Below are positions 23,645 through 34,900 of a DNA stretch of 64,000 nt, in pieces (position 1 is the first letter of the stretch; the number at the start of each line of letters is the position of its first letter). The notes under the pieces are model-generated. The model was not told the DNA's origin, did no database searches, and saw only the letters and a list, made by a program, of their open reading frames with translations. Made by a program: the position numbers and the translations under genes. Source of the stretch: Doris montereyensis (taxonomy: Eukaryota > Mollusca > Gastropoda > Nudibranchia > Dorididae); NCBI GenBank assembly GCA_037039925.1, contig JAXRKP010001169.1, positions 47,501-111,500 on the forward strand. The letters run 5' to 3'.

Positions 23645-23686
<42 letters not shown>
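23645..23686. repeat. (TA)n microsatellite
   Basis: An uninterrupted TA run of about 40 bp. Confidence 0.95.
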
Positions 23687-23688
<2 letters not shown>

Positions 23689-23854
23689 GCTCATGTCAAA
23701 GCTTCTGTCAGGATGATGATGATTCGCTGATGGTGTCCATTGCCTTGTCAATGTATTCTTAGTGCTTTAATTGAGTCTAGTTATGTTGTTACATCTTATA
23801 ACAACATTTTCGCTTTCATCTTGACTCTTTTCCCATGAAATCGTTATATAATTT

Positions 23855-24225
23855 ATAGCTGCCAACTCTACCATGTGGTGTGGGAGACTCCAGCAATAAA
23901 TGTCCACCTCCTGCCTTCCTTATCGTCACAAAAACCTCCTGTATTACTATTAGCATATGATTATTTATTTTGTATATTCGGGGACAAATTTTTGGTCTTG
24001 TTAGTCCTTTCTCAGGATTTCGTGTTAACTTTCGGACTTTTGTTTACCGTCTGTAAGTGGGCTTTAATGTCAAATGAGTAGTTTGAAATTCAAACTTCAA
24101 CAGAACTTTTCATTGTTCTTCTTTGTTCACTAGTGGCTAAAAATCATATCTCCCTCTCTTTTGTTCGGCTTCCTAACTCTGTAACCAGATCTCCATCTCA
24201 AATGGTTCTGGCAGTTGGCAGCTAT
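23855..24225. mobile_element. 371-bp MITE with ATAGCTGCCAACT ends
   Basis: Perfect 13-bp terminal inverted repeats at 23855-23867 and 24213-24225. The first 200 bp match 61958-62160, including GGAGACTCC.GCAAT..GTCCAC, CGTCACA.AAACCTC and TATTCGGGGA/TATTGGGGA. No open frame of substance. Confidence 0.75.
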
Positions 24226-24229
24226 TGTA

Positions 24230-27200
24230 TTTATGATTTATTTTTGTCACACTTTAGATATATGCTTGTGTTCGTATTCTTTGCTTTCTATTATCAATAC
24301 AATTTTGTCAATATTATCAACAATAAACTTCAAACTATGACATCACAATTCCATTCATGTTCCTATACATATCATATATATGTTGGTCTGGTATGGCACT
24401 CATGGTATTCTATTCATTTTCTCCTTTTAAGCCTAACTGAAACTACTGAGAGCATTTTACAACTGTGATTTCTATTATTTCTCAGGGGCCTTCAATTTGC
24501 CTTTGAATACACAGCCAATAGTACATTTTTTATGCCTGAACTAAATGTTATACCTTTATACCTAGAGCTGAATTAGACCTTCAGGTCTGAGAACAAGTAT
24601 TTCATTTTCATGTGAGAGCCACAATAACTGTTATGTCAGGGGACCAGTAAGAATACACCTTTTTTTATTTTGAAAGCCAAATTAGACCCTGATGTCTGAG
24701 AACCAATTTTACACCTGAATGTCTGAGAAAACATGAAATTATCACACCGTAATGATATTGAAATTAAATTGAAAAGTTTTAAAAATTGTGGACTTTGAGA
24801 TTAATGAGTGGGGCAATCCTTTAGTCTCACCTAACAGCATTGGGTGGGTAAAACCATTACTATTTTTTAATCTTGTTTCAACGTTCTTCCTTACTTGTAG
24901 TTTTGTCCATGTATCACATATGATATTAAGATTGTGAAACATTTTGTTTTGTTTTTTGGGGGTTTTATTTTGATGCCTGCTGCAGTTATCTATTATTATG
25001 AAATATTTCTAACTCAGGACCTAGTGTTAAATATTTTGTATTTTTAATTGATAGCATTACTGAAAATGTTTGGATTTTATGCTTATTTGCCTTGTTGAAA
25101 AAGATACTTTCTTATGCATACTGTGTGGTGAGATTGTTCTACCTCAGAATACATATCCATACTATGCACTCACTAGTGTCAGCAATCGTGCCTGAAAATG
25201 AGCTATCATCAATCCGTTTCTTATCTCTACCTTTGTCTGTTTTCACATTGTTCGAATGACATTTTGATACAACTATTTTCCTGTGGGTTTTTTAAATTGT
25301 TATTTTGATTTATGAGTGTGCGATGGCTAAGTCTCATTTTACTTCTGTGGTGAGCAGAGCTTAGAGAAAATTTGTTATGATAATCATGATCTATTTAGAT
25401 AATAATGATAATATAAAATGATAAACTTAAAAATAACAAGAACAGCAGACATATTATAAACACTATGGGCTTTAACTTAGTTTAAGTGTGGATTGAAGTG
25501 TAGTAACACACGTAAAACGGTTATTGTTAATGAAAAAAGTAATTATAGTAACAGTAACACTAGTAACAGTTATTATTAATGCAAAAGTAAATATAGTAAT
25601 ACTTGTAAAAGTTATTATTAATATAAAAGTATCATGCTCTCTGGGATTTCACCTAAATTGTAGACTTATGAAAACAAAGTGTGTATTGGAATAGGTAATT
25701 TATTTTTATCCTTCTGACTAGTGGCATGTTTTCCAGACTGTAATACCCTCCATTTTTTTTTTCAAACACTCAGATCTGACTAACTGTATATGTTTTTGTA
25801 TTGTTATGTTGATATTCCATCAAGTTTGTTGCTGCTGTTACTGTTATTATTTCTTTTATTTCTTCCTCATCTCTTTCTTTCTTTATTTTTTCCTTTTTTA
25901 TTATTCGTAATAAAATTGTACTACTTATGTAACACTTTTACTTTTAGTAGTAGTAATTGTAGTCATAGCGAATTTCCTCAAAAGGACAAAAAATAAAGAT
26001 TATCTTATAGAAGTAGTAGTAGATATCTAGTTCATGTAGTAGTTGTAGTAATAATATTTTATTTATGATTTTATTGTTGACTGGTATCATTAATATTACT
26101 ATTATTACTATTATTGTTGATCGTTGCTGTGATTACTATTATAATTATTACATGTATTATCATTTTATTTTTGATGATTAAAAAAAACCTTTAATTTATC
26201 TATTTAATTTGATTATTAAAAAAAAGAAGACAAGTGAATGGTTATCTAAAATATTGATATGTATACGAGATTGGAAACAACTTTTATTGTTTTAACAGAC
26301 ATTTAGTATGTTTTTATTTGACTTTGTTTTAGCCTGGCGTAAGAGATGATTCACATTTACTCTTTTTTTAGATTGTTTTTAAAAAAAAAAGAATTTTGTT
26401 TAAATATACATGAGGATGTGTAAGTTTGGCAGACATCTTGAAATTCTATTTTGATTCACGTTGTATTACACATCAAGTCAGTTATTGTGAGGTATTCCTG
26501 TATTTATTGCTTATTTCACCTCTAAAATTTAATTGAGCTTTTTTCAATTCAAATTAACGGTTCATTTTAAAGATGTTCTTTGCCCTTATTATATCAGTAC
26601 TAAGACAAAATGCTGTTTTGATTCTTGTTTCTGAAACTGCTAGATCTAGATCCTGTTTTGCTCTTTTGATATTTTTTGTTGAAAAAAAAAAAGCACTAAA
26701 GACATATCCTGGAGTCTCTTATATAATTGCTTCTCTTATAATGATAAATGTGTTTCTGTATAAACATTTTAATTAAATTTTATTGTTGTTACTCATTACT
26801 AATCACTTTACTTTATATTAAATCTGCCAAGGCCTTTCTGTATTTCGGAATTTTCAATATATCTCATATTTTACAGATATTTAATATAATCACGACTTGC
26901 CTCTCAAATCTGTCTTTCGATGTAGATCTGCTTGTCATAATTTCTTAAGATTACTGCTTTCGTGTTCCTTGTGCTAAGTTGAAAACAGCATTTAATTCAA
27001 TTGTGCTTTACAACCGTACTGCTGGTTTAAATACACTGACTACACACACACACACACACCTATCACTCAGCAATCATGAATCAATGAGCCTTCTTTATCG
27101 TGCTTTACCTCAAAATATACTATAGATAGAATTATATATATATTATATCATCGCTGCAGAGAATTAGTCCCAACTCTAAAAATTGGGAAATACAGTCTAA

Positions 27201-28380
27201 AATGTAGTGTAAATAGGATAGACTCTATTCAAATTCATTTCAAACTTACAACATATAGACATTCTTCAAATATTACAAATATCATGCTTAAATTTAAATC
27301 TCATTCGTCCATAACTTGTGAATTCAAAACATGTGCTAAAGCCATCAATCAGTTGTTTGTTTTACATCTCCTGAAAATTTTGCTTAACCTAAATTAGGTG
27401 GAAAAAATCTGCAACGATGATATTAATATTATTGTCTATTAACTATTCAACAAGTCAGATTTAATTTTCCATACGTCCTTAATCCCAATCAGTTCCTCTA
27501 GAATTGGGATGTAGCTTAGAAACTTGTGCAGGACAGGTATGAGTGGAGACAATGGATGGCCTGATGTGTCTTCGACACGGGAGGAACTAAAGTCTACTCT
27601 AAGTCCTTAGTTCCTTTCTACTTATGGCCGATTCATCTTTTCTTTGTCAGTCTCATTTATTCTATTTTTCTTCTTCCAATGGACATTACCAGGTATCATC
27701 AAATGACTTGAGTTTTTTTTAATTTTCACATGTTTATTGCTTTTTTATCTCTTTGCTTATTTGGCTTTATTTTCTCTCTTTTGGGAATGGATCTGCTGGG
27801 ATTATTTAAAAAAACAAAAACAGATATGGGCCAATCATAACGCATGTTGAATCAGCAAACGTAACAATTCATAACAATTTATGTAATGAATGAAAAGTAA
27901 TACATGAAACATATATTATTATTATTATTGGAATTGTGATCCCATCAATGTCAAAAATTTATATTTCACTTTATTGTATCCATGTATTATGAGTCTTTAA
28001 CATTACAAGAGTGAGAGGTCTGAGTGAATGATAGAGAGTATAAATTATTTTATTCATGTGTTACGTTGATTATTCTGTTGTGAACATTGTCTTTGTCAAG
28101 CAAAACAATGTAATTTCCTGTTAAAGGATAAAAAAAAGTTACCTTACCTTATTTATTCTAATCTTATGCATATCGTTATCACATTTATCTCCATGTGTCT
28201 TCTTTATTGTTGTCAATATCAGTGTTTCTTATATTTTTCAGGAAATAAAGAAAACAGAATACTATTGATAAGACATTTTCTTTGAAAGGAGTTTCATTTA
28301 TATTTTGTTTATGTTGGCTCGTGTTATTTATTTGTATTTATGGACAGTTCTTTCTCACCTTGTCTCTCTCCCTCTTAGAC
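24230..28380. other. gene-free intergenic DNA
   Basis: AT-rich, with scattered AGT/TAT-type triplet drift at 25380-25660 and 25900-26160 and a CA run at 27043-27058. No exon could be supported on either strand and no copy of the window's repeat families was recognised. Confidence 0.5.
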
Positions 28381-28386
28381 TTAGAG

Positions 28387-28680
28387 GCATTGTAGCGAAA
28401 CGGTAGTGTGAGTATGTAATCTTGATGACACTGGTTCAAAACCTGTGGCTAGCCTAAGTGTTTTTTCACAGCATTGTACTGTTAGGAAAGGTGCTTCACT
28501 TTCCTTTTCTCCCTTAACTCAAGTGTTAATGAAAAACCAGCTATAGATAGAGATATAATATATCTTGTTAGTGTTAGTATGAAGCGTTCAACAGGTCGCT
28601 GTGATGTATGCTCCCAGGGCATTGAGGAGGACTTTAAATGGCATGACCTGCTGGGGGATAAATGATGTACAGTCGGTGAG
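28387..28680 (+). mobile_element. tRNA-derived SINE, another family
   Basis: The head has an A-box-like TAGCGAAACGGTAGTGTG and a B box GGTTCAAAACC 45 bp later. The body is unlike families A-C and carries ATGCTCCCAGGGCATTGAGG. Only one copy is in the window, so the ends are approximate. Confidence 0.55.
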
Positions 28681-28832
28681 CCTGCCCTTATGTGGGGATG
28701 CAGACCTATAAATCAATCTTCATCTTCAAAATCCACCTTTTTCTCCCTCTTTGTCTTCGTTTCTCTGTCTGTCACTTGAAACATGGCAGATTCATTCTCT
28801 TTGTCTTTTGTATCACAAGTCTCCTTGTTTGC

Positions 28833-29105
28833 AGGGGCTCAGTGACTCAGTGGTCAAGAGACAAGGTGTTGGTTTTCTTAACCAAAAGGGTATGGGTTCA
28901 TGCCCGACAGGGTGAAACATTTAAAAAAAAATTTTCAAGTACAACTTGTCCAGGAAAGTGGATCAACACCTGGTCCCATCAGAAACGGACGATAAAAAGG
29001 AGGTCCTATGTGCACGTTCAGGATCCCTTGACTACTTACAGGGCAGTCCAGTCAAATTTTAAAACCATACCAAAATACAGAGATCACCATAGCTGTGAAT
29101 AATGA
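28833..29105 (+). mobile_element. tRNA-derived SINE, family A
   Basis: Head GGGGCTCAGTGACTCAGTGG, B-box-like GGGTTCATGCCCG, and body words TCAACACCTGGTCCCATCAG and AGAGATCACCATAGCTGTGA. Confidence 0.85.
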
Positions 29106-29786
29106 AAAAAAAACCCTCCTTTTTTGCATTTCTTTGTATGTTTCATTGAATTTTCATTCATCTTGTGAGTGAGAATGTCGCTAGTCTCATGCGGTTTTGG
29201 GAAAGAGTGCATATATATTATATTATTATACATGTCTTTCAAGCTAAAAAGGTTTCATGTATATTATTAATATTATATATATCTCAATGTTGCCATACAA
29301 ATTTTTCTCAACATATTTTTGTTTTCTAGGTAGAATTAGAAATAATCGTTCTGGCCATGGTTATATTTTATATTGGATTAAGCATCTAGTCCTGTGCGAG
29401 ATAGATGAAAAATACTCTGGCTTTCAGTGCAAATCCTGCATAATGTTAAAACTCAATATTAATAATCTATTGTGATTACACAATCAACCTTAGTACCGGT
29501 ACTAGATATTGCCTTGCTTGGTAAATTATATGAACATAATGGGCCTCTGTTCTTCTTCTATGCTTCGTTTAGGCTGTTGATCTTTGTTCACCCATCTGCA
29601 CAAGGTTGATTGATTAGGTTGATAGACATTTTACTTGGACTCTTAACATAGACTCAGTCCATGTATCAGTATGTACTTTGGCATCCTTAGAATACAATAG
29701 TCAGTCTGGTCTGCTTGTGTGACACATTGTCATCAGAAGGCTGGATGCCACTGGGTCCCGTTGATTTAATACAATCCCGAGTCTTA

Positions 29787-30622
29787 GGCTACGGCGCCTT
29801 ATGTGCGACGTGATGTTAAGTCACGAGCGATACACTAGAGATCAGTCGCATGGCATGTCTCCTTATGAGCAAATATTCGCTAGCAATTATCTAGTTTCAT
29901 GCGATGTCTCTCAGTCACAAGCGACAAAAGTGTCTCCTTATGCGCGAGCAACTTTTCGTCGCGTCTGAAAGACTGGCGACGGCAAGCGACAGAAATGATT
30001 GAGAAGGGCAATGTATTAATTTAGTATAAAGATGGATACGGCAAAGCTCTCTTCTATGTACAGGTTTATGTCCAGTAGTGTTGCTATTCTCACTGCCTAC
30101 AATAAATTGAAAATAAGACGTCATAGATATTAGGCACGTGAGACGTATTGAAGATGACAAGAATATCGAGCTTTTCACCATTTCCTTTGCAACACTCTTC
30201 CAAACATTATTAATATAATCCCTGTCTCTGTGTTCTTTCATTTGTGGGTTATAAATGGCAGGCTCCCCTCGAACGAGTTCAATCAAACGCTCAATTTTTC
30301 TTGTTGGTGTTTCCGCCATATTTCAAAATGGGCCTTCCCAGCACTATACACAACACACTCGGACCATGCGAACCACGCAAGAAATTTTGACCAATGGTTA
30401 TGCTTTAAATCAGTCACACCTCCAGTCAGTCGCGAGTGACTGGTTTCTCGATTGCTACATGACTCCATCGCAGGCGATGGTCACGAGCGACTTGATGTCG
30501 CGAGCGACTCAATGTCGCGCCGCGCATAGGAGACAGCTTCTTATAAATCTTACTTGCTTGATTTTGGCGCACAATTAGCCGCACGCGGCTATACGTCACA
30601 TCACTCATAAGGAGACGTATCC
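29787..30622 (-). mobile_element. PIF/Harbinger-type element, 836 bp, non-autonomous
   Basis: TTA target-site copies flank it (29784-29786 and 30623-30625), as is known for PIF/Harbinger. The left end GGCTACGGCGCCTTATG and the inverted right end GGATACGTCTCCTTATG agree at 13 of 17 positions. The interior contains many TCGCGAGCGAC-like sub-repeats near both ends and one MADF-domain exon on the minus strand. No DDE transposase is present, so this is an internal-deletion derivative. Confidence 0.8.
30170..30319 (-). CDS. MADF (Myb/SANT-like) domain fragment of a Harbinger element
   Basis: The minus-strand frame starts MAETPTRKIERLIELVRGEP, then reads AIYNPQMKEHRDRDYINNVW and KSVAKEM. This is the N-terminal part of a MADF DNA-binding domain: the L/I-I-E-x-V start, then Y-N-P, then the H-R-x-R-D-Y-I-x-N-x-W helix. 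Harbinger elements are known to encode a separate Myb-like protein that helps the transposase bind DNA. After VAKEM the frame stays open to 29915 but loses domain-like sequence, so the remainder of the domain is probably lost or spliced. Confidence 0.7.
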
Positions 30623-30670
30623 TTAGGGTTACGTCCAACGAAATGAGATAGAATTCTTTGTATTGGTGGC

Positions 30671-30960
<290 letters not shown>

Positions 30961-31320
30961 TCAGAGAGAGATTGTAAGTGGTGCTCTTAAGGAAAGAAAA
31001 AATGCTCTGTAGACAAAACAAAATAAGAGATGGATTGAAAAAGTAGCATACCACAGCATCCATGTTTGATGGATTCACCTCAGAAGTGCTAATCATTAAT
31101 AATATAAACAAAAAACATTAATTCATACATAACCAGTATTGGACTATGACAACACTCAAACACAAGAGGTGCACTTTCATACAATTTCTACAGTAATTTA
31201 CTGCAGCACTATAGCATCCATACTCAAATCCAACATGTACATGTAATTATATATGAAGCAAAGAAGAGAAAGTTCAAATCTTGAGCTTATCTTCCATGCA
31301 ATTTAATTTTTAAAAGAAGA
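30961..31320. other. gene-free
   Basis: AT-rich, nothing recognised. Confidence 0.5.
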
Positions 31321-31348
31321 GATAGTAGAGAGTTATTATATATATATA

Positions 31349-31645
31349 TGTGGCATCGGTTGCCGAGTGATTAGGCTGCCACACTTGAGGCCATAAGTTC
31401 CCGAGTTTGAAACCTAGCAAAGTTAGTTCCAACGTTGTGTTCCTTAGGAAACACACATTTATCCCACTCGACCCAGGTGCGAATGGGTACAAGCACTAGG
31501 TTGGGGGTACAAGCACTAGGTTGGGAGTAAAAACCTGAGTCAGACCAGCATCCTATCCAGGAGGTGATTATCATCACCTGTTCTGCTTCACGCTATAAGT
31601 TAAGCTCCAGCTCTGTGAGCCGTCATGGCCTTGAAGTAACATTTC
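31349..31645 (+). mobile_element. tRNA-derived SINE, family C
   Basis: Head GTGGCATCGGTTGCCGAGTG, B-box-like GAGTTTGAAACC, and body words CGAATGGGTACAAGCACTAG (partly duplicated in this copy), GTGATTATCATCACCTG and CTCCAGCTCTGTGAGCC. It lies in the 3' flank or UTR of the zinc-finger gene, in the antisense direction. Confidence 0.85.
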
Positions 31646-31735
31646 ATATAAATATATATATAGAGGAAAAGAACGAGAAAGTGTATGAATGAAAGGAATT
31701 TCACTGGTCAGTAGAAACACTTGGTGTTGAGTCAC

Positions 31736-31924
31736 TCAATGTCTCTGTTGAGCTAAATACGGATTTATCCACAGGGGTAGAACTGATGATTCTGCTGTTT
31801 CGTTACTTTCACTATCGGCGGCAAAGTCGTCTCCAACACAGGAGATATGGTAAACAATGCTTCCGTCCGCCTCCGATTCCACGGCCTTGATCAACGCCTT
31901 TGTGCCATCTTCTAGAGTCAGAAC
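31736..31924 (-). CDS. zinc-finger gene last exon
   Basis: Intact. Acceptor TATGTGTGCCAG. It begins VLTLEDGTKALIKAVESEAD, continues HISCVGDDFAADSESNETAE and ends LAQQRH-stop. It is acidic and could be an activation-type tail (inference). Confidence 0.87.
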   Translation of the reverse strand, partial: VLTLEDGTKALIKAVESEADGSIVYHISCVGDDFAADSESNETAESSVLPLWINPYLAQQRH

Positions 31925-34900
31925 CTGGCACACATAAAAAATGGGAAAGAATGAATTAAAGTCATTAATTTTACATTAAATTTGTTCATAACACATACTA
32001 ATGTTTCACAGGTTCCCGGTTCCTGTGCTCACATAAAGGGTACTAACATTGGACTAGTGTGCTGTTAGTGGCTGAATGTTTAGGCTGCCAGACTTGGGAT
32101 GATGAGGCCCTAAGTTCGAATCCTAACAAAGCTAAGTTTGGCATTGTGTTCTTTGAGAACACACATAACATGCATCCCCCTCCCTCACCCCAGGTGCAAA
32201 TGGGTACAAGCACTAGGTTGGGAGTAATTTCTGGGTCAGACTAGTCTCCTGTCCAGGTGGTGACTATTATCACCTGTCCCGCTTGATGCTATAGAAACTG
32301 GGATAAGCTCCAGCTCTATGAGCCTTAATAGAAATTTTACTTACATAACATTTAACTAGTAAATTAAAATGTAAAAGTCCTTCCTGTATTTATTGTTATT
32401 ACTGTTTATCTAAATAAACATAAAATAAGTTCCATACTCATAGTTCAGTGTAGGAGAATCAGGAGAAGAGTCATGATTTTTCTTGTCATATGGCATAATG
32501 TTTACCATGTCTATCCACGTCACCTTTACTTTCCGCCAGTCTCAATACACCTAGCTTCCCATTTCGTTGCTGGATCGACAAGAGGGCCTCCAGAAAAAAA
32601 TGCCCGGACTGGGAGACCCTAGTGGCTCCGTTGGTAGAGCGCCTGATTAACACGCAGAAGGCCCTAGTTCGATTCCCAGTGGAAGACCATCATATACCCT
32701 TCCACCCGCTATTGTCTCCATTCAAGTGTGTGGTTAGTGGGCGCTGCTGGAAAGTCCTACTTCTTTTGATTTCACTCTTCCACTTCCCGTTTCATCTTGC
32801 TGTTTCCTTTCAATTCACCCTGAGATAATTGCATATGGTTAACTGGCTAAATGCAATGAAACAAAACTTCTTTCGACTTTGTTAATGGCTGTGGTTTGCG
32901 CCTGACTCTACACACTCTACATCTTCCACCCACCAACCTGTCTCTCTTTCCCCCAGTTCTCCTCCACATGTTTAGCATAAGGAAGTACAGATTAAAGTCC
33001 ACACAGTTTTCTGGGCATGCAGCAAAATGTATGTATTAAATGTATGGATGTATGTGTGTATATATATATATATATGAGGGGTGAGATGCAAAATCCGCTA
33101 AGCGCCATTTTTACATATTGTGAGTTTTCTCACCCTCTTGGACTTTGAAGGAAAAGTCTTCCGATGATGAAATCATTTTTGTTCAAAACTGACTATATCG
33201 GCTCTAAACATCAAATTAATCGGACTTTAGTTAGATCTAAGGAAGATAAAATTGATTTTCTCACGTTATCTTTTTGGGATACAGCGGTTTTTGCATATAT
33301 ATCATCAAAATCTGCTCAGATCACTTGTACTTGTAATGTTAACACTTAAAATAGATTGAATTCACCACATTTTTGGGACTCTTTTGTGTCCTTTTTTCCC
33401 GATTCCTGTGAAGAAGTTATCAAACAATATACATGAAATACATAAATTATGTATCTTTGTTGATCCGATTATGTAAGTATTCACACTGAGTCAAAAAATT
33501 AAGCTCTACCTACCTGACCAGTCTGGGAACCTTTGAGAATTAAGTCGAAATCTTCGGTTGAAAGCAAAGATGAAACTTTTTTTGACTTCTTGCCATTTCC
33601 TTCTTCCTCTTCCTCATTCTGTTGAGAGAAAAAATAATCTAATTAACCAAAGCTTTTTTATTTTTAAATTTGATCTTAAACACATTTACACCTAAGGGGA
33701 TCATGGGATTTTTGGTAGGCTTTTAAATTTTACCTGACCGCCTTGTAAACAGCCAATGAATCTTTAATGTGCACAAAGTGTTGTCATCTGGACACAGGAC
33801 TAATTTTTCATCGCCAGTCTCCGATGGGTTTAGGTGTTGATCCACCTACTTGGACCAGGGGGTGGGTGTTACTTGAAAAAAACTCAAGAAATTTTTTTCA
33901 ACCTGTTGGACACAAACTCAAGACCTTTTTGTTGAGAGGTCAACACCTTGCCTCTGGACCAGTGAGTCCCCCTAAAGCAAGTAAGAACAGACATTCATAA
34001 AATTATCATTAAAAAGGAGGCAGAAATCATTCAATTAAAAGTTTTGACAACCAAACCTCTCTATGATCAGACCTGTTTAATGTTCTTTTGAGACAGGTCG
34101 GCTTCAGTGTTCACTTCTCTATTCTAACACCGGCATGTCCTCTATAAGAATATATTCAAACTTCAATTGACTTTGGTTTTCCACAACTCATTTGATCGCA
34201 ATTGCTGCCTCACCGCAACTCTCCCAAGAATCCGAATTAATTCTATATAACAGTCATCGGTTAATTGCAACTTACTTCGGACAATCACAAACTCTTGTCG
34301 CAACACCTTGTCTCAGATTTTCGGTTGCTTTTTTTCTGATTTCACACTTTGCGAACCACTGATCGCATGTTTATGTTGTCGCTAATGATACAATAGCCTT
34401 ATACTGATTGAAGATCTAGCAGACAGTAAAAGATGCAATCAGCCTGACAAAGAGATGACTCCGACAGCTCTGGCAAGTGGGTTGCAGCCACCTCACCTGT
34501 TTAATCATCAAGCCCTGCCCCTAGATCCAAAGGAATGACCACACGCATGGTTTAGACAATAACCCTAAATTACAGGGCCTATAGCCGAATCAGGTTTATC
34601 GCAACTTTGGATAATCGCAACAATTTTCCCTCTCCCGTTGTGTTGAGATTTACCGGAGTCATCGGCATGACCATTCGCCCTGACTCTGAAATCAAGTCTG
34701 ATGATTTTATTATCACTGTGAGAATAATACGGATTACTGTTGAAAATAATTCATAGACTGACTCACCCGATGTTTGCGCACATGTCTGTGACAGGACCCC
34801 ATGTCGTGGAAGGCCTGAGAGCAAACGCTGCATTTGTAGGGTTTACGACCATAATGAGTATTTTCGTGGTCCATGAGATATTGTTTCCTGGTAAAAGTCC

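Noticed and set aside
28387..28450. Functional tRNA gene (also the heads at 32611 and 50200)
   Set aside because: A and B boxes are present but the acceptor stems do not close and SINE bodies follow.
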